Of a stretch of DNA of 64,000 nucleotides, positions 28,916-38,795 are shown one piece after another. The notes under the pieces are model-generated. The model ran no database searches and was not told the origin of the DNA. It saw nothing but the letters and a program-made list of their open reading frames with translations. The position numbers and the translations under genes were made by a program. This DNA is from Rivularia sp. T60_A2020_040 (GTDB lineage Bacteria > Cyanobacteriota > Cyanobacteriia > Cyanobacteriales > Nostocaceae). The stretch is taken from contig JACYMD010000078.1 in assembly GCA_015272215.1 (NCBI GenBank), positions 105,907-169,906 on the forward strand, in the 5' to 3' direction. The stretch's first letter is position 1. Each line of letters begins with the position of its first letter.

Positions 28916-28945
28916 ATTATAACTTTCACTGTTGTTATTGTGTAA
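28916..28945 (-). promoter_or_regulatory. Sigma70-type promoter of the ncRNA
   Basis: On the minus strand TTACAC and TATAAT are separated by 18 bases, and six bases (AGACTT) lead to a G at 28909 as the likely start. The -10 box is a perfect consensus. It lies 51 bases past the purK stop codon and can drive the RNA independently of purK. Confidence 0.75.
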
Positions 28946-28995
28946 TAAATAAATAAATAAATAAATATTTTAATTATTATCCTTTGATTGCTGAT

Positions 28996-30168
28996 TTATT
29001 GAGAATACCATACAGACTCTATATTTCGGGCAATTGTCATTGCTTCATCACGGTTTAATTGATTTAATAAAACTGTAATGTGACCTAGTTTACGTCCGGG
29101 ACGAGATTCTGATTTACCATACCAATGAACATAGGCTCCAGGAATTTTTGCCAGGGTAGAGCGTTTATCGATATAGTTAGTTGTTCGTGTTTCATAACCT
29201 AACAAATTTACCATAATAGCACAAGGATTTTTCATCGCCACATTACCTAAAGGTAAATCGCAAACGGCTCTTAAGTGTTGCTCGAATTGCGAAGTAAAAC
29301 AAGCATCTATAGAAAAGTGTCCGGAATTATGAGTCCGAGGTGCAATTTCATTTACTAATACTTGATCGCCATCGGTCAAAAATAATTCTATAGCAAAAAT
29401 TCCCACTACTTGCAAGCTATTTAGTACAGTACAAGCAATATCTTGAATGGTTTTTTCTGTCTGAGGACTGATGTCCGCAGGTGCAATAACTCGCCGACAA
29501 ACTTGTTGCTCTTGTTGGGTTTCTACAACTACAAAAGGAGAAATTTCACCACTTGTTGCACGCGCTGCAATTATGGATAATTCTTTTTGAAAAGGAATGA
29601 ATTCTTCTAACAAAAAATTAGAATTCAAACAGTTTTTTGTTTCTAAATCAGTTAAATTCTTGATGATAAAAGTACCTTGACCATCATAACCGTGACGACG
29701 AGCTTTTAAAACAGATGGGAAATTTAATTCCCATTCCGAATCATGATAACTTTTGGTGTATATACTTTTATTAACAGATGAAATCGCAAATAATGATTCA
29801 GGTAATATAAAATTGGGAACTGGTATACCCAAATCACGCAAAAAACAACGTTGATGATATTTATCTAGTAGAGGAGATAAAGCTTCGATTCCAGGACGAA
29901 AACAAACACCTTGTGAAGCAATTTGAGATAAAGCTTCTATATCAATAAATTCGTTTTCAAAAGTGATGACATCGCATTTTGCTGCTAACTCTGTTGTGGC
30001 TTGAGCATCATTAATAGCTGCAAAAACAGTATCCCTAGCAATTATAACAGCCGGGTCATTACACTCTGGAGTTTGGATAATTAATTCTACTCCTAATTTG
30101 TTCGCCGCAACACCCATCATTAATGCTAACTGTCCACCACCAATTACACCAACACGCTTATAATCCAT
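28996..30168 (-). CDS. purK: 5-(carboxyamino)imidazole ribonucleotide synthase (PurK)
   Basis: 390 residues, ATP-grasp enzyme converting AIR, bicarbonate and ATP to N5-CAIR in purine synthesis. The N-terminal RVGVIGGGQLALMM nucleotide-like motif, LKARRHGYDGQGTFI in the central domain and the ATP-grasp core (FAIELFLTDGDQVLVNEIAPRTHNSGHFSIDAC) are present. A stretch around residues 128-150 (SLFAISSVNKSIYTKSYHDS) looks like a lineage-specific loop. A candidate 6S RNA gene follows on the same strand. Confidence 0.96.
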   Translation of the reverse strand: MDYKRVGVIGGGQLALMMGVAANKLGVELIIQTPECNDPAVIIARDTVFAAINDAQATTELAAKCDVITFENEFIDIEALSQIASQGVCFRPGIEALSPLLDKYHQRCFLRDLGIPVPNFILPESLFAISSVNKSIYTKSYHDSEWELNFPSVLKARRHGYDGQGTFIIKNLTDLETKNCLNSNFLLEEFIPFQKELSIIAARATSGEISPFVVVETQQEQQVCRRVIAPADISPQTEKTIQDIACTVLNSLQVVGIFAIELFLTDGDQVLVNEIAPRTHNSGHFSIDACFTSQFEQHLRAVCDLPLGNVAMKNPCAIMVNLLGYETRTTNYIDKRSTLAKIPGAYVHWYGKSESRPGRKLGHITVLLNQLNRDEAMTIARNIESVWYSQ

Positions 30169-30711
30169 TTATCAAAAATAATTAGTTTCTACACCATTTT
30201 TACAGTTGTTAACCTTAGCTTGTTCGCAAAGTTATCTCATCTACACTCCGTAATCATGTTTGTATTAACAAATGTTACTGCGAGTCACCCATCTCTGATA
30301 TCAACTCCCGTCAAGTTTACCTTAAATTCCTTAGTATATAGTCTCATATCTTGGACTTCTAACGGGAAACAAGTTTCTGACGCTGATTGATAATTGAGCA
30401 TTCTGACTGTTTTATTTTCCCAAATTAACTTTACATTTGTTTAAATAAATCGTTGCTTTACTCTCAAAATCTTGAGAAAAGTTTACCTTTCAAGGAATAA
30501 ATAAAGTTTATTATCATTTAATAAAAGAATAAAAGAACTGCTGTTATTCTTGTAATTAGTGAAAGCTTTGTTTGATATTTTTTATAGACATCATTCGATA
30601 TAAATATTATCTTAACAAAGCGTTACATTTGATAGTTACAAATCTTGTCATACAGAATTGTCAACTAGAAGTATTCATCGATAAATTTTTATTTATTATT
30701 ATTGGCAAGTT
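30169..30711. other. 543-bp divergent intergenic region
   Basis: An AT-rich region between purK (minus) and a small plus-strand gene. It must hold both promoters. No repeat family or RNA recognised. Confidence 0.5.
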
Positions 30712-31071
30712 ATGCTGAAAAATTTAAATCGAATTGCAAACAATCCGATGAAACATTATAACGATGAATGGATTGTCCAATGGTGTGAAGATAATGGCTG
30801 GACTGATTTGTATATCGAACGCTGTAATAACTTCTGGGCTTTTCCTCCAGGTGCAGTAATGCCAGAACCAATTCCCACAAAAGTTTTGAGAACAATTAAA
30901 GCAGAGAACGGATTAACTTGTGAAGAACGTATTTGGTCGATTGCAGCAGTAATTGCCACAATGATAGCGGCAGGTGTTACTTATTGGTTGAGATGTCCAA
31001 TACCAATGGTTGCAGCCTTTGCATTTAATGCTGTGACTGTTGCTCAATTGGAAGTTGAAGATGCGTATTGA
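30712..31071 (+). CDS. Conserved hypothetical protein with a C-terminal membrane segment
   Basis: 119 residues. The N-terminal half is soluble (WIVQWCEDNGWTDLYIERCN, AFPPGAVMPEPIP); the C-terminal half has two hydrophobic stretches (IWSIAAVIATMIAAGVTYWL and IPMVAAFAFNAVTVAQL). I do not recognise a functional family. The regular composition and good codon pattern argue for a real gene, and the Trp/Pro-rich motif suggests a conserved cyanobacterial family. An internal start at residue 13 (ATG 30748) is possible. No operon partner. Confidence 0.7.
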   Translation: MLKNLNRIANNPMKHYNDEWIVQWCEDNGWTDLYIERCNNFWAFPPGAVMPEPIPTKVLRTIKAENGLTCEERIWSIAAVIATMIAAGVTYWLRCPIPMVAAFAFNAVTVAQLEVEDAY

Positions 31072-31210
31072 AGAGTACGGAGGTATTGGGGAACCTTTTC
31101 CCCAGGAATATTATAAATAAGAATTTCCGTTAAAATAATTAAGCTAATATAAAATATTTAAATAGCAAATAGCACTAGAAAAAATAATCTTTATTTCCTT
31201 GGTAATTTAT

Positions 31211-31337
31211 ATCTTGCACCATATACTATAGAAACCTATCGTCAAAATAATTATTAATTGTTTGATTTCGTTATTATCCAACTGGGATTGCAAGTCCCAG
31301 TCTGATCGCAGAAGTCCATTAAAAGGGACTAAAAATA
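31211..31337. repeat. Terminal-inverted-repeat element, copy 2 (truncated)
   Basis: It starts with ATCTTGCACCATA and shares CGTCAAAATAATTA, GGGATTGCAAGTCCCAGTCTGAT and AGAAGTCCATTAAAAGGGACT with the element at 14679. It lacks the right half and abuts the nagB stop codon at 31338, so the missing end may have been lost. Confidence 0.8.
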
Positions 31338-32126
31338 TTACAGTTTTAAATAAGTGTTAATTAAACTTGCAGCATCTGTATCTAAAAATAAATTCGCTTG
31401 AGCTTGATTGCGGAGAATAGAAGCAGGAAATTCTTTAGTAATATTTCCTTCTAATAATTGTTTAATTAATTTAGCTTTACGTTTTCCTGGTGCAAGACAG
31501 ATAATTTTTTTCGCCGCACAAATCATCGGTATAGTAAGAGTAAAAGCATATTTAGGTACACTTTCTAAATTAGGAAAGTAACCACTATCTACTTGTTGCT
31601 GATGGTTAACTGAATCCAACTTAACTAGTTTTACCATATAGCGGTCATTAAAATCCGCCACAGATGGTTCATTAAAAGCTAAATGTCCGTTTTCCCCTAT
31701 TCCCAAAAAACACAGGTCAATCGGTTGTGCTGTGAGTAATTTAGAATAGCGATCGCACTCTTGTAAAGGCTGCAAAGTATCACCTTCTATATAGTGAAAT
31801 TTCTGTGGTGAAATCAGCTTTTCGACACGTTCTCGGAGATAATATCGGAAACTGGAAGAATGCTCGGCTGATATACCTAAATATTCATCTAAATGAAAAC
31901 AGATAATTCGCGACCAATCAATATTACTTAAATTAGTTAAAGTATCCAAAAATTTAAGTTGAGAATTACCTGTTGCAAATAATATTGTTGCAGTTTGCTG
32001 GTGTTTGAGAATTTGCTGTAAATATTGTTGAATGATGGAAGAGACGGATAAAGCGAGTTCAGCTTCCGAATCGTAAATCTGAACTCCTAGGCTATCAACG
32101 CGGAAATCTTTTGTAGCGTTTGACAT
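31338..32126 (-). CDS. nagB: Glucosamine-6-phosphate deaminase (NagB-like)
   Basis: 262 residues, NagB/6-phosphogluconolactonase superfamily. The characteristic motifs are FHLDEYLG (catalytic Asp) and LGIGENGHLAFNEPS (catalytic His region), with FATGNSQLKFL as phosphate loop. It converts glucosamine-6-phosphate to fructose-6-phosphate and ammonia. The TGNSQLKFL loop differs from the usual TGxTP, which is common among deaminase-like paralogues, so the substrate is likely but not certain. No nagA or transporter neighbour. Confidence 0.88.
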   Translation of the reverse strand: MSNATKDFRVDSLGVQIYDSEAELALSVSSIIQQYLQQILKHQQTATILFATGNSQLKFLDTLTNLSNIDWSRIICFHLDEYLGISAEHSSSFRYYLRERVEKLISPQKFHYIEGDTLQPLQECDRYSKLLTAQPIDLCFLGIGENGHLAFNEPSVADFNDRYMVKLVKLDSVNHQQQVDSGYFPNLESVPKYAFTLTIPMICAAKKIICLAPGKRKAKLIKQLLEGNITKEFPASILRNQAQANLFLDTDAASLINTYLKL

Positions 32127-33244
32127 TTGATCACAAAGAATTATGTTGAATTAAGTAAACGAGTCGTCGTTTCCCGGTAAAGGTAGATTTTTCAGTCTAC
32201 CCATACACGCGCTAGTTACCATAGGTTGTCAGATTTTAGAAGAATTCATCATAGTTTTTTGTAGGCTCGAATGCAGCAATTATTGCGGGAAACCACAAAA
32301 TAATCTAAGCTATTTGATAAATGTTGATATTTTTTTACAGTTGATCAGAATAAATTATGATATGTGGAATTTCTGACTTTGCAGATTTGTAATTATGGAA
32401 GTTTCTCAATTCTCACCAATAATCTCAGAGTGCCATCTCCGGATACAGATGATAATTATTATCTATAAAATTAGAAATTCCTATGGATAGAAAACAAAGG
32501 TTTATAGTCACTCAGGGTAAGTTAATTTGAGTTTAAATTTATATTCAGGAATAGTTAATTAAATCCTAAAACTCTTGTATTACAAGGTTTATAGACTATT
32601 AATCCTTGAGTAGCACCCTAATTGAGTTTCAGTGGATTCCCGGAAGCTTACCTACATTTATCTCAAATATAATCAAATATAATCTAGAACATATGCAAAC
32701 AAAGTTTGTAATTATTATCAAGTACTTGCATTTTATACAGGCATCGGTTACATTCGGATATAAAGCTTAACTCCCAATTCGGGAGAAAATCTGGGATTAC
32801 ATCAGCTTAAGCAAGCATGAGTTAAGTAGACCTGTAAAACTTTTCTCTTTCTGACAACAAATGCTTGGTGTAAAACTACTACTTTTAGACTATTGCCAAA
32901 AATCTCAAAGCTTCCCACTCCGAGTAGAATTTCTACTTTTTGGTGACGCTTTTCATACAATCTATTTTTTTCTGAAATTATTGAGAATAATTTGCAATAT
33001 ATTAACAAATTTAGATATAGTAAAAACGTATAAACAAAAAGCTTTGAAAATCCTTGGATGATGAAAACGTGGAGGTTGATTTACGGTTAAAGTAGCTTTT
33101 TTGACAATCGTTTTAATCAATAATTTACATATACTTTTGATTTCCATGATGATGCTTCCCGGTATTCACTTGTAAGCTGAAGTATTAAAGGTATAGATAA
33201 GTTTTTTGGAAAAAATCGACCTGTATAAAGGGAACAGAAAAAAT
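32127..33244. other. 1.1-kb AT-rich intergenic region
   Basis: Between nagB (minus) and plus-strand genes. Only low-complexity frames are seen. A short hairpin GGTAGA/TCTACC lies near 32184-32205 close to the nagB start and could affect its expression. Nothing else is recognised. Confidence 0.5.
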
Positions 33245-33544
33245 ATGTATAACAGCGAAGAAACAAGGCAAAATTTCAGTGAAAACCCCAAGGCTCAAAT
33301 GAAGAACGTAGAAAGAATACATAAAACTCATGAATTTATAACTATCTATAGAGGTAAAATTTTATCTTTTGCAAAATTTCTCAAGCTGTTGGTAGCATTT
33401 TTTTTAGGACAAGAGAATTTTGATCAAGAAAGTGTTATAAAAGTCCTATTAGGAAAACAGTTAATTAATCAATTTGATTACTACATAAGTATTTCTGTTT
33501 GCAGTTTAAAGTATTGCAGCGGAATTATGATTGAGAAATCTTAG
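33245..33544 (+). CDS. Hypothetical protein, doubtful
   Basis: 99 residues from ATG 33245 preceded by AGGGAACAG; a TTG at 33206 in the same frame would add 13 residues. Basic N-terminal half, one hydrophobic stretch (ILSFAKFLKLLVAFFLG), no known domain. The phrase GKILSFAKFLKLLVAFFLGQENFDQES has a plausible protein composition, but base composition resembles the surrounding AT-rich DNA, so it may be spurious. Confidence 0.35.
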   Translation: MYNSEETRQNFSENPKAQMKNVERIHKTHEFITIYRGKILSFAKFLKLLVAFFLGQENFDQESVIKVLLGKQLINQFDYYISISVCSLKYCSGIMIEKS

Positions 33545-33632
33545 TACTAAGGATGATTCTTTAGGAAGTCGATAGTCACATTATCTATGTGTAATATCCT
33601 GTTTGTAAAAATACACGACCCATATAAAATAA

Positions 33633-34610
33633 ATGAGTACAAATTTTTGTTCTGATAATTCACGAGAAGTGGGGGAAGATATTATTGGTACTGCAACCAA
33701 TAATCAGACTTATGTTTTGGTAGAATGCCCACCTCCGTGGAATTCGGATGCTTTTAGTTCTAAATGGGTTCCGGATAATTTGCGGTTATTGATGGAAGAG
33801 GCAAAAACAGCTAAACTACCGATTAAATTTCAGTTAATTGCTAATGATTTATCGCATAAAGCAAACTCTACGACGCTGCTGATTTATCACCAAGAAAAAG
33901 GAGAAGGTAAAGGTTACTTGAAACGAGAGTTTAAACTGGAAAATATCGAACAAGCAGCAGCAACTATTAAAAAATGGTTGTGGAGAAAAAATCTCAAATA
34001 TGAAATAGATGCAACTACCACAAGAGATATATTGGTTTGTACTCATGGTAGTCACGATAAATGTTGTGCAAGATACGGAAATCCCTTTTATTTCCACGCT
34101 AATAATATTATTTCGAGTTTAGGCTTGGATAATGTGCGGATTTGGAAATCCAGCCATTTCGGGGGACATCGATTTGCACCGACAATGATAGACTTGCCGC
34201 AAGGAAGGTATTATGGCAATCTTGATCCAGAGTCATTTAAGTCAATATTGACTCATACTGGTGATATTGAGTGCTTTAAGGATATTTATCGAGGTTGGGG
34301 AATTCTACCAAAGTCGATTCAAATTGTCGAAAGAGAATTAATTCTGCGTTATGGATGGGATTGGTTTAATTACAAAGCAGCAGGTAGAATTATCGAACAA
34401 AGTTTGGATAAGAGTAGTGTACTCGCAGAGTTAACTTTTGAAAAACCCGATGGTTCTGTTTATGTCTATCAAGCTAAACTTGTTAAAGATCATAGCAAGA
34501 CACAAACCCTCAAAACTTCTTGTAATGCCAAACACGACACTGTATTATTTAGATATGCTGTTGCGAATATGTGGTTAGCTTCTAGAGAGTTGGTGAAAGT
34601 AGCAAGTTAA
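33633..34610 (+). CDS. Sucrase/ferredoxin-like (Apd1-type) iron-sulfur protein
   Basis: 325 residues. The family signature is clear: CTHGSHDKCCARYGNPFY followed by a HFGGHRFAPTMIDLPQGRYYG segment, that is the Cys and His ligands of the thioredoxin-like [2Fe-2S] domain of Suc_Fer-like/Apd1 proteins. The N-terminal half (TYVLVECPPPWNSDAF) is the usual lead. It is likely cytosolic and redox-active; the physiological partner is unknown. It has no link to sucrose cleavage despite the family name. Confidence 0.85.
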   Translation: MSTNFCSDNSREVGEDIIGTATNNQTYVLVECPPPWNSDAFSSKWVPDNLRLLMEEAKTAKLPIKFQLIANDLSHKANSTTLLIYHQEKGEGKGYLKREFKLENIEQAAATIKKWLWRKNLKYEIDATTTRDILVCTHGSHDKCCARYGNPFYFHANNIISSLGLDNVRIWKSSHFGGHRFAPTMIDLPQGRYYGNLDPESFKSILTHTGDIECFKDIYRGWGILPKSIQIVERELILRYGWDWFNYKAAGRIIEQSLDKSSVLAELTFEKPDGSVYVYQAKLVKDHSKTQTLKTSCNAKHDTVLFRYAVANMWLASRELVKVAS

Positions 34611-34800
34611 TTTGGGTTTACTGTTTGTCATTATAATTAGTAGCATAATTGGATATTAATCCTCTTCGTTTAATTCCAAGTAAAGCACTTTTTGTTACCG
34701 GGTGTTCTATCCAATAGTGTTGTCTATACTTTAGATTAAGTTTATCAATGGACTAGAATTTTTTTAGTCCCGTAATTTGTCCTGTAAAAATATATTTGAC

Positions 34801-35529
34801 TCAATCAGGTAAATCATTGGGGTCAATACCTTGAGACAACAAGTAAGCAATTAACTTTTCTTTTTGCTGACGTTCTTGTTCAATTAATTCTACTGCCCAA
34901 GGTAAGAGTTTATCAGTTTCATCCCACCAACGCAAGCAATATCCAGTTCGAGCTTCTTTTGTACCTTGCCAAGTTCCTAAAAATAAGTTCATCGAAGTGA
35001 TAAAATGACGACCATCGGGGTTTGGCAATTGTAATTCATATCGTCCGTTTTGCAGCTGATAAAATTCTAATAAACCCCCATTTGGATCAAAAATAATATA
35101 AACAGGTACTTTTAAAATTTGTTCATAAAAAAACCATTTTCCTGGTGGATAGGTTGGTTTAACAGAATATTCTTCATCTTGGGTTTCTGATAAGAATTCC
35201 ATTACCACCGCAGGAATATCACCTTCTAATAATGGTGTATAACTTCTACGGTCTGGTAAAATCGATTTTACTGATGGAATATAAACCCAGTCTGGTGCTT
35301 TAGCAATAAATTGCCCGTTAATTGTCGCACAAAGTCCAAAATTGGATGCAATTAACATTTGGGGTTGAATAAACCCGGATATTTCTAAACTTTCTCGCAA
35401 TGCACCTGCTAAAAGTGGTTGCCCAGTATTTTTTACTGGTTCATCCTCAAGTTGAAAATCTTCGGGTAAAGCTTCCCAGGATACCACCAGTTCAGTTGAA
35501 CACTTGGATTTACTCGTTTGGGTTGCCAT
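34801..35529 (-). CDS. Uma2-family (DUF820) putative endonuclease
   Basis: 242 residues from ATG 35529 (five extra in-frame codons upstream are unlikely). PD-(D/E)xK-like core: VVMEFLSETQDEEY, KWFFYEQILKVPVYIIFDP and LEFYQLQNGRYE match the restriction-endonuclease-like fold. These proteins are greatly expanded in filamentous cyanobacteria with unknown function. The C-terminal tail is a charged helix (ELIEQERQQKEKLIAYLLSQG), as is usual in this family. Confidence 0.87.
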   Translation of the reverse strand: MATQTSKSKCSTELVVSWEALPEDFQLEDEPVKNTGQPLLAGALRESLEISGFIQPQMLIASNFGLCATINGQFIAKAPDWVYIPSVKSILPDRRSYTPLLEGDIPAVVMEFLSETQDEEYSVKPTYPPGKWFFYEQILKVPVYIIFDPNGGLLEFYQLQNGRYELQLPNPDGRHFITSMNLFLGTWQGTKEARTGYCLRWWDETDKLLPWAVELIEQERQQKEKLIAYLLSQGIDPNDLPD

Positions 35530-35596
35530 AAATACCACCCACAAAGATTTAATCTTACTTTATCACTATTTAGGGTACCGGGCATTGATAATTAAC

Positions 35597-37321
35597 TTAC
35601 CTACCCGGTCTAATACTCAAATACTTATCGAGACGAATTTTATTGATAATATCATAAATTTGATATTCTTTTGCACCCAAGGTTTTGAGTAGATGAGTTC
35701 CTAATTCTAATGCTGCTTCAAATTCTGGTTGTACTACTTCTTTTGCACCCATTTGAGTCAGGATATCGATTTCTTTATCAGAGTGCGAACGCGCAATAAT
35801 ATCTAACCCAGGAGCGATTGACAAAGCGTGTTCTAATAGGGTTCTAGTACTTGCAGCGTCGGGTAAGGCAATTACTAAGGCTTTTGCGTTTTCTAAATGT
35901 GCTTTTTCTAATACTAATTCAGAATCAGCATCACCAAATAGGTAAGGTATTTTTGTGCTTCTGAGTCTTTGAATTGCCGGTTCACAATTATCAATCACAA
36001 TCAGTGGATAACCTTGATTTTGTAAGATTTTGACTACAACTTGTCCAACTCTACCATAGCCGGCGACAACTACATGAGAGTTGATAGTATCTGGAATAGA
36101 GAAGCTTTTAGGTGCTTCAAAACGTCGTAAATATTTGAATAAAAACGGTGTTTGTGTGAGTTTATCTGCTATTTTTGGCGCTCTTTCTAATAAAATAGGA
36201 GTCACAACTAAAGTGATTGCTGTAGTACCTAAAAGTAAAAGATAAACCTCTTCAGAAATCAGTTTTAATTCCAAACCAGTTAATTCTAATACAAAGGAAA
36301 ATTCACCTATTTGATTAATACCAAGAGCAGTAATTACTGCTGTTCTCACAGAGTAACCAAATTTTAAAACAATGGGAAATACAATTGCGGCTTTACCTAC
36401 CATGATTAATGTTACTAAGCCTAAAATTAACCCGAAATTATTAATCAAAATAGTTGGGTTAATCAACATTCCAATGGAAGCGAAGAAAAGACTTGCAAAA
36501 GTGTCACGTAATGGTAAAACTTTGGCTAGAGCATGATCTGCATAGTCTATTTCTGATATCATTAATCCTGCCACAAAAGCACCCATTTCAATAGAAAGAC
36601 CGAGAGCCGCTGTAATTAAAGCTACTCCTAAACATAAAGCGATAATAGTTATTAAGAATAATTCGTCACTTTCAGTTGCTGCAATATTACGAATCAAACC
36701 CGGTACAACCCAACGACTTAAAATAAATGCGATCGCTCCAAATGCAATAACTTTAACTACAGCTAAAAACAAAGCCGGAGCAATATTTTCTGGTTGTTTC
36801 AATGCTGGCAAAATAGCTAACATAATACCCAAAGCCAAATCTTGAACGATTAAAATCGCCAACATAATTTGACCATGAATTGTATAAGTTTCTCCTTTTT
36901 CCGTAAGTGTTTTTAATACTACCGCTGTAGAAGAAAGGGAAAATACTACACCTAAAAATATTCCTTGTGGCAATCCCGAAGCCCAACCCAAAGTAACAGT
37001 AATTAGGGTTACAAAGATAGTAGTTAATGCAATTTGTAATAAACTACCACTAATAGCAATATCCTTAACTCGTTTAACCTCAGCGAAAGAAAACTCTACA
37101 CCCAAAGCAAACAGGAGAAAAGCAACCCCAAATTCCGCTAAAGATTTGATTAAATTGACATCGTTTAATAATTTAAAGCCAAAAGGACCAACAATCAATC
37201 CACTAGCAAGATATCCTAATAAAACAGGTTGACGCAGCTTGTGAGCAATATATCCACCCAGCGCCGATGCTCCCAAAACTGTGGTAAAATCAACAATTAA
37301 ACTATGCCCTGATGCTGCCAT
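35597..37321 (-). CDS. CPA2 cation:proton antiporter with TrkA-N domain (KefB-like)
   Basis: 574 residues. About 12 membrane helices (residues 5-385) of the Na+/H+ exchanger fold (GYLASGLIVGPFGF, LFFASIGMLINP), then a cytoplasmic Rossmann domain (HVVVAGYGRVGQVVVKIL, then IVIDN and FGDADSELVLEKAHLENA) that binds NAD(H) and gates transport. It lacks the C-terminal TrkA-C domain. Expected to exchange K+ or Na+ for protons at the plasma membrane. No operon partner. Confidence 0.92.
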   Translation of the reverse strand: MAASGHSLIVDFTTVLGASALGGYIAHKLRQPVLLGYLASGLIVGPFGFKLLNDVNLIKSLAEFGVAFLLFALGVEFSFAEVKRVKDIAISGSLLQIALTTIFVTLITVTLGWASGLPQGIFLGVVFSLSSTAVVLKTLTEKGETYTIHGQIMLAILIVQDLALGIMLAILPALKQPENIAPALFLAVVKVIAFGAIAFILSRWVVPGLIRNIAATESDELFLITIIALCLGVALITAALGLSIEMGAFVAGLMISEIDYADHALAKVLPLRDTFASLFFASIGMLINPTILINNFGLILGLVTLIMVGKAAIVFPIVLKFGYSVRTAVITALGINQIGEFSFVLELTGLELKLISEEVYLLLLGTTAITLVVTPILLERAPKIADKLTQTPFLFKYLRRFEAPKSFSIPDTINSHVVVAGYGRVGQVVVKILQNQGYPLIVIDNCEPAIQRLRSTKIPYLFGDADSELVLEKAHLENAKALVIALPDAASTRTLLEHALSIAPGLDIIARSHSDKEIDILTQMGAKEVVQPEFEAALELGTHLLKTLGAKEYQIYDIINKIRLDKYLSIRPGR

Positions 37322-37630
37322 CTCTTTCCTTTTTTGGTACGCTATTTTTATTATCAGGTTAGCGCTATATGTATAAAGGTATCGGTAGAATCTATCAGAA
37401 TTATATATAAAGTTAATTACTCTACAAAATTATGAGAAAATTTTTGCAATGGCAAGGTTATTGAAATGTCAATAATCGGTGAAGTATTGAGGATATAGGG
37501 AATATTTATCTAGGAGCAATACTTAAATAAATTGTGATATTTTCAACATCATTTTGACGTAGATATTCATATACTAAGATTGTGTTTTAACAAAAATTCA
37601 ATTACCGATTTTGGTATTAAAAATTTCCCA
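37322..37630. other. 309-bp divergent intergenic region
   Basis: AT-rich DNA between the antiporter gene (minus) and the pentapeptide gene (plus). It should hold both promoters; none could be assigned. No repeats seen. Confidence 0.45.
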
Positions 37631-38335
37631 ATGGCTAATACTCAACATTTGCAAAAGTTGAACCAAGGTACAGAACATTGGAATCAATGGAGAGAAAATA
37701 ATCGAGAAATTCCTGATTTTAGCAATACTGACTTAACTCATATAGACTTTTGTCACATGAATCTTCAAGGTGCGAATCTTGAGGGTTCTAATTTAAATGG
37801 TGTCAAACTTATTTCAACTAACCTTAAAGGTGCTAATCTCAGTAGTGCAAATCTCTGCGATGCCGATTTATGGGATGCCAACCTTAAAAGTGCTAATCTG
37901 AGTTTTGCAGACCTTTTGTGTGCAAATCTGACAAGTGCAAATCTGACAAGTGCGAACCTTAAAAGTACTAACTTAAAAAATGTTACCATTGATTCTTCCA
38001 CAAAAATAGATAAGAAATGGCGTTTAGTTTGGCAACTTGTCACTGAAGGAGGTGAAAATAAAAACCTTAAAGATAGGAAACTTAGCAATGCCAATCTGAA
38101 GAATGTTAATTTTTGTAATGCAAATCTTCAAGGTACTAACCTCAGTCATGCTCAATTACGGGGAACAAACTTTAGTGGTGCTAATCTAAAAAGCACTAAC
38201 TTTGAAGATGCTGATATTATGAACAGTAACTTTACTTTAGTTGTAAATTTAACTAGTCAACAAATCAAAGCTGCGATAAATTGGCAAAAGGCAAAATACG
38301 ACTTGAATTTTCGCGTTAAACTTGGCTTGATATAG
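37631..38335 (+). CDS. Pentapeptide-repeat protein
   Basis: 234 residues from ATG 37631; the frame is open 17 codons further upstream without a good start. Two blocks of A(N/D)LxX pentapeptides (NLQGANLEGSNLNGVKLIST ... and KLSNANLKNVNFCNANLQGT ...) are separated by a 30-residue non-repeat spacer (IDKKWRLVWQLVTEGGENKN). The fold should be a right-handed quadrilateral beta helix. Function unknown; this class is abundant in cyanobacteria. Confidence 0.88.
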   Translation: MANTQHLQKLNQGTEHWNQWRENNREIPDFSNTDLTHIDFCHMNLQGANLEGSNLNGVKLISTNLKGANLSSANLCDADLWDANLKSANLSFADLLCANLTSANLTSANLKSTNLKNVTIDSSTKIDKKWRLVWQLVTEGGENKNLKDRKLSNANLKNVNFCNANLQGTNLSHAQLRGTNFSGANLKSTNFEDADIMNSNFTLVVNLTSQQIKAAINWQKAKYDLNFRVKLGLI

Positions 38336-38795
38336 CAGTGTGTTTGATTAATAACATATCCTTGGGGAATAGTGACTCAATTGTTAAATTTGCTGCATTA
38401 AAATTATTGCAGAATCAGTTTTTTGACTATTTGCTGATTAGGAAATATAAGTCCTGACTAATATCGAATTTATCCTAGCATTTTCAGCGTTTCGGGCTAC
38501 TACAAATACCTAATTTTATTCAAACATCAAACCGAATTTCTATATATAATCAAAAAACTATAAGTATATTTCAAAATTTCAAGTTAAAAATATTTCATAT
38601 ACATCGTATTTTATCTAACACTCGCATTACTAGACAAGTAAATAAACAAACTATACACTTTCTTGATTTGCTAAAAAAATATTCATAACATTGTTTATAT
38701 TATAAAAAAAATATAATTTATATTCTGTTTTTTGGACAATCTATTGTAACTTTAATCTTACATTGAATAATCATTTCATTTTGATACTTTTCAGC
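38336..38795. other. 460-bp AT-rich intergenic region
   Basis: No gene, repeat family or structured RNA recognised. It contains the promoter region of the GST gene. Confidence 0.45.

Noticed and set aside
32802..33147. Several 60-70-codon ORFs on both strands
   Set aside because: AT-rich low-complexity frames overlapping each other; no start context or recognisable protein sequence.
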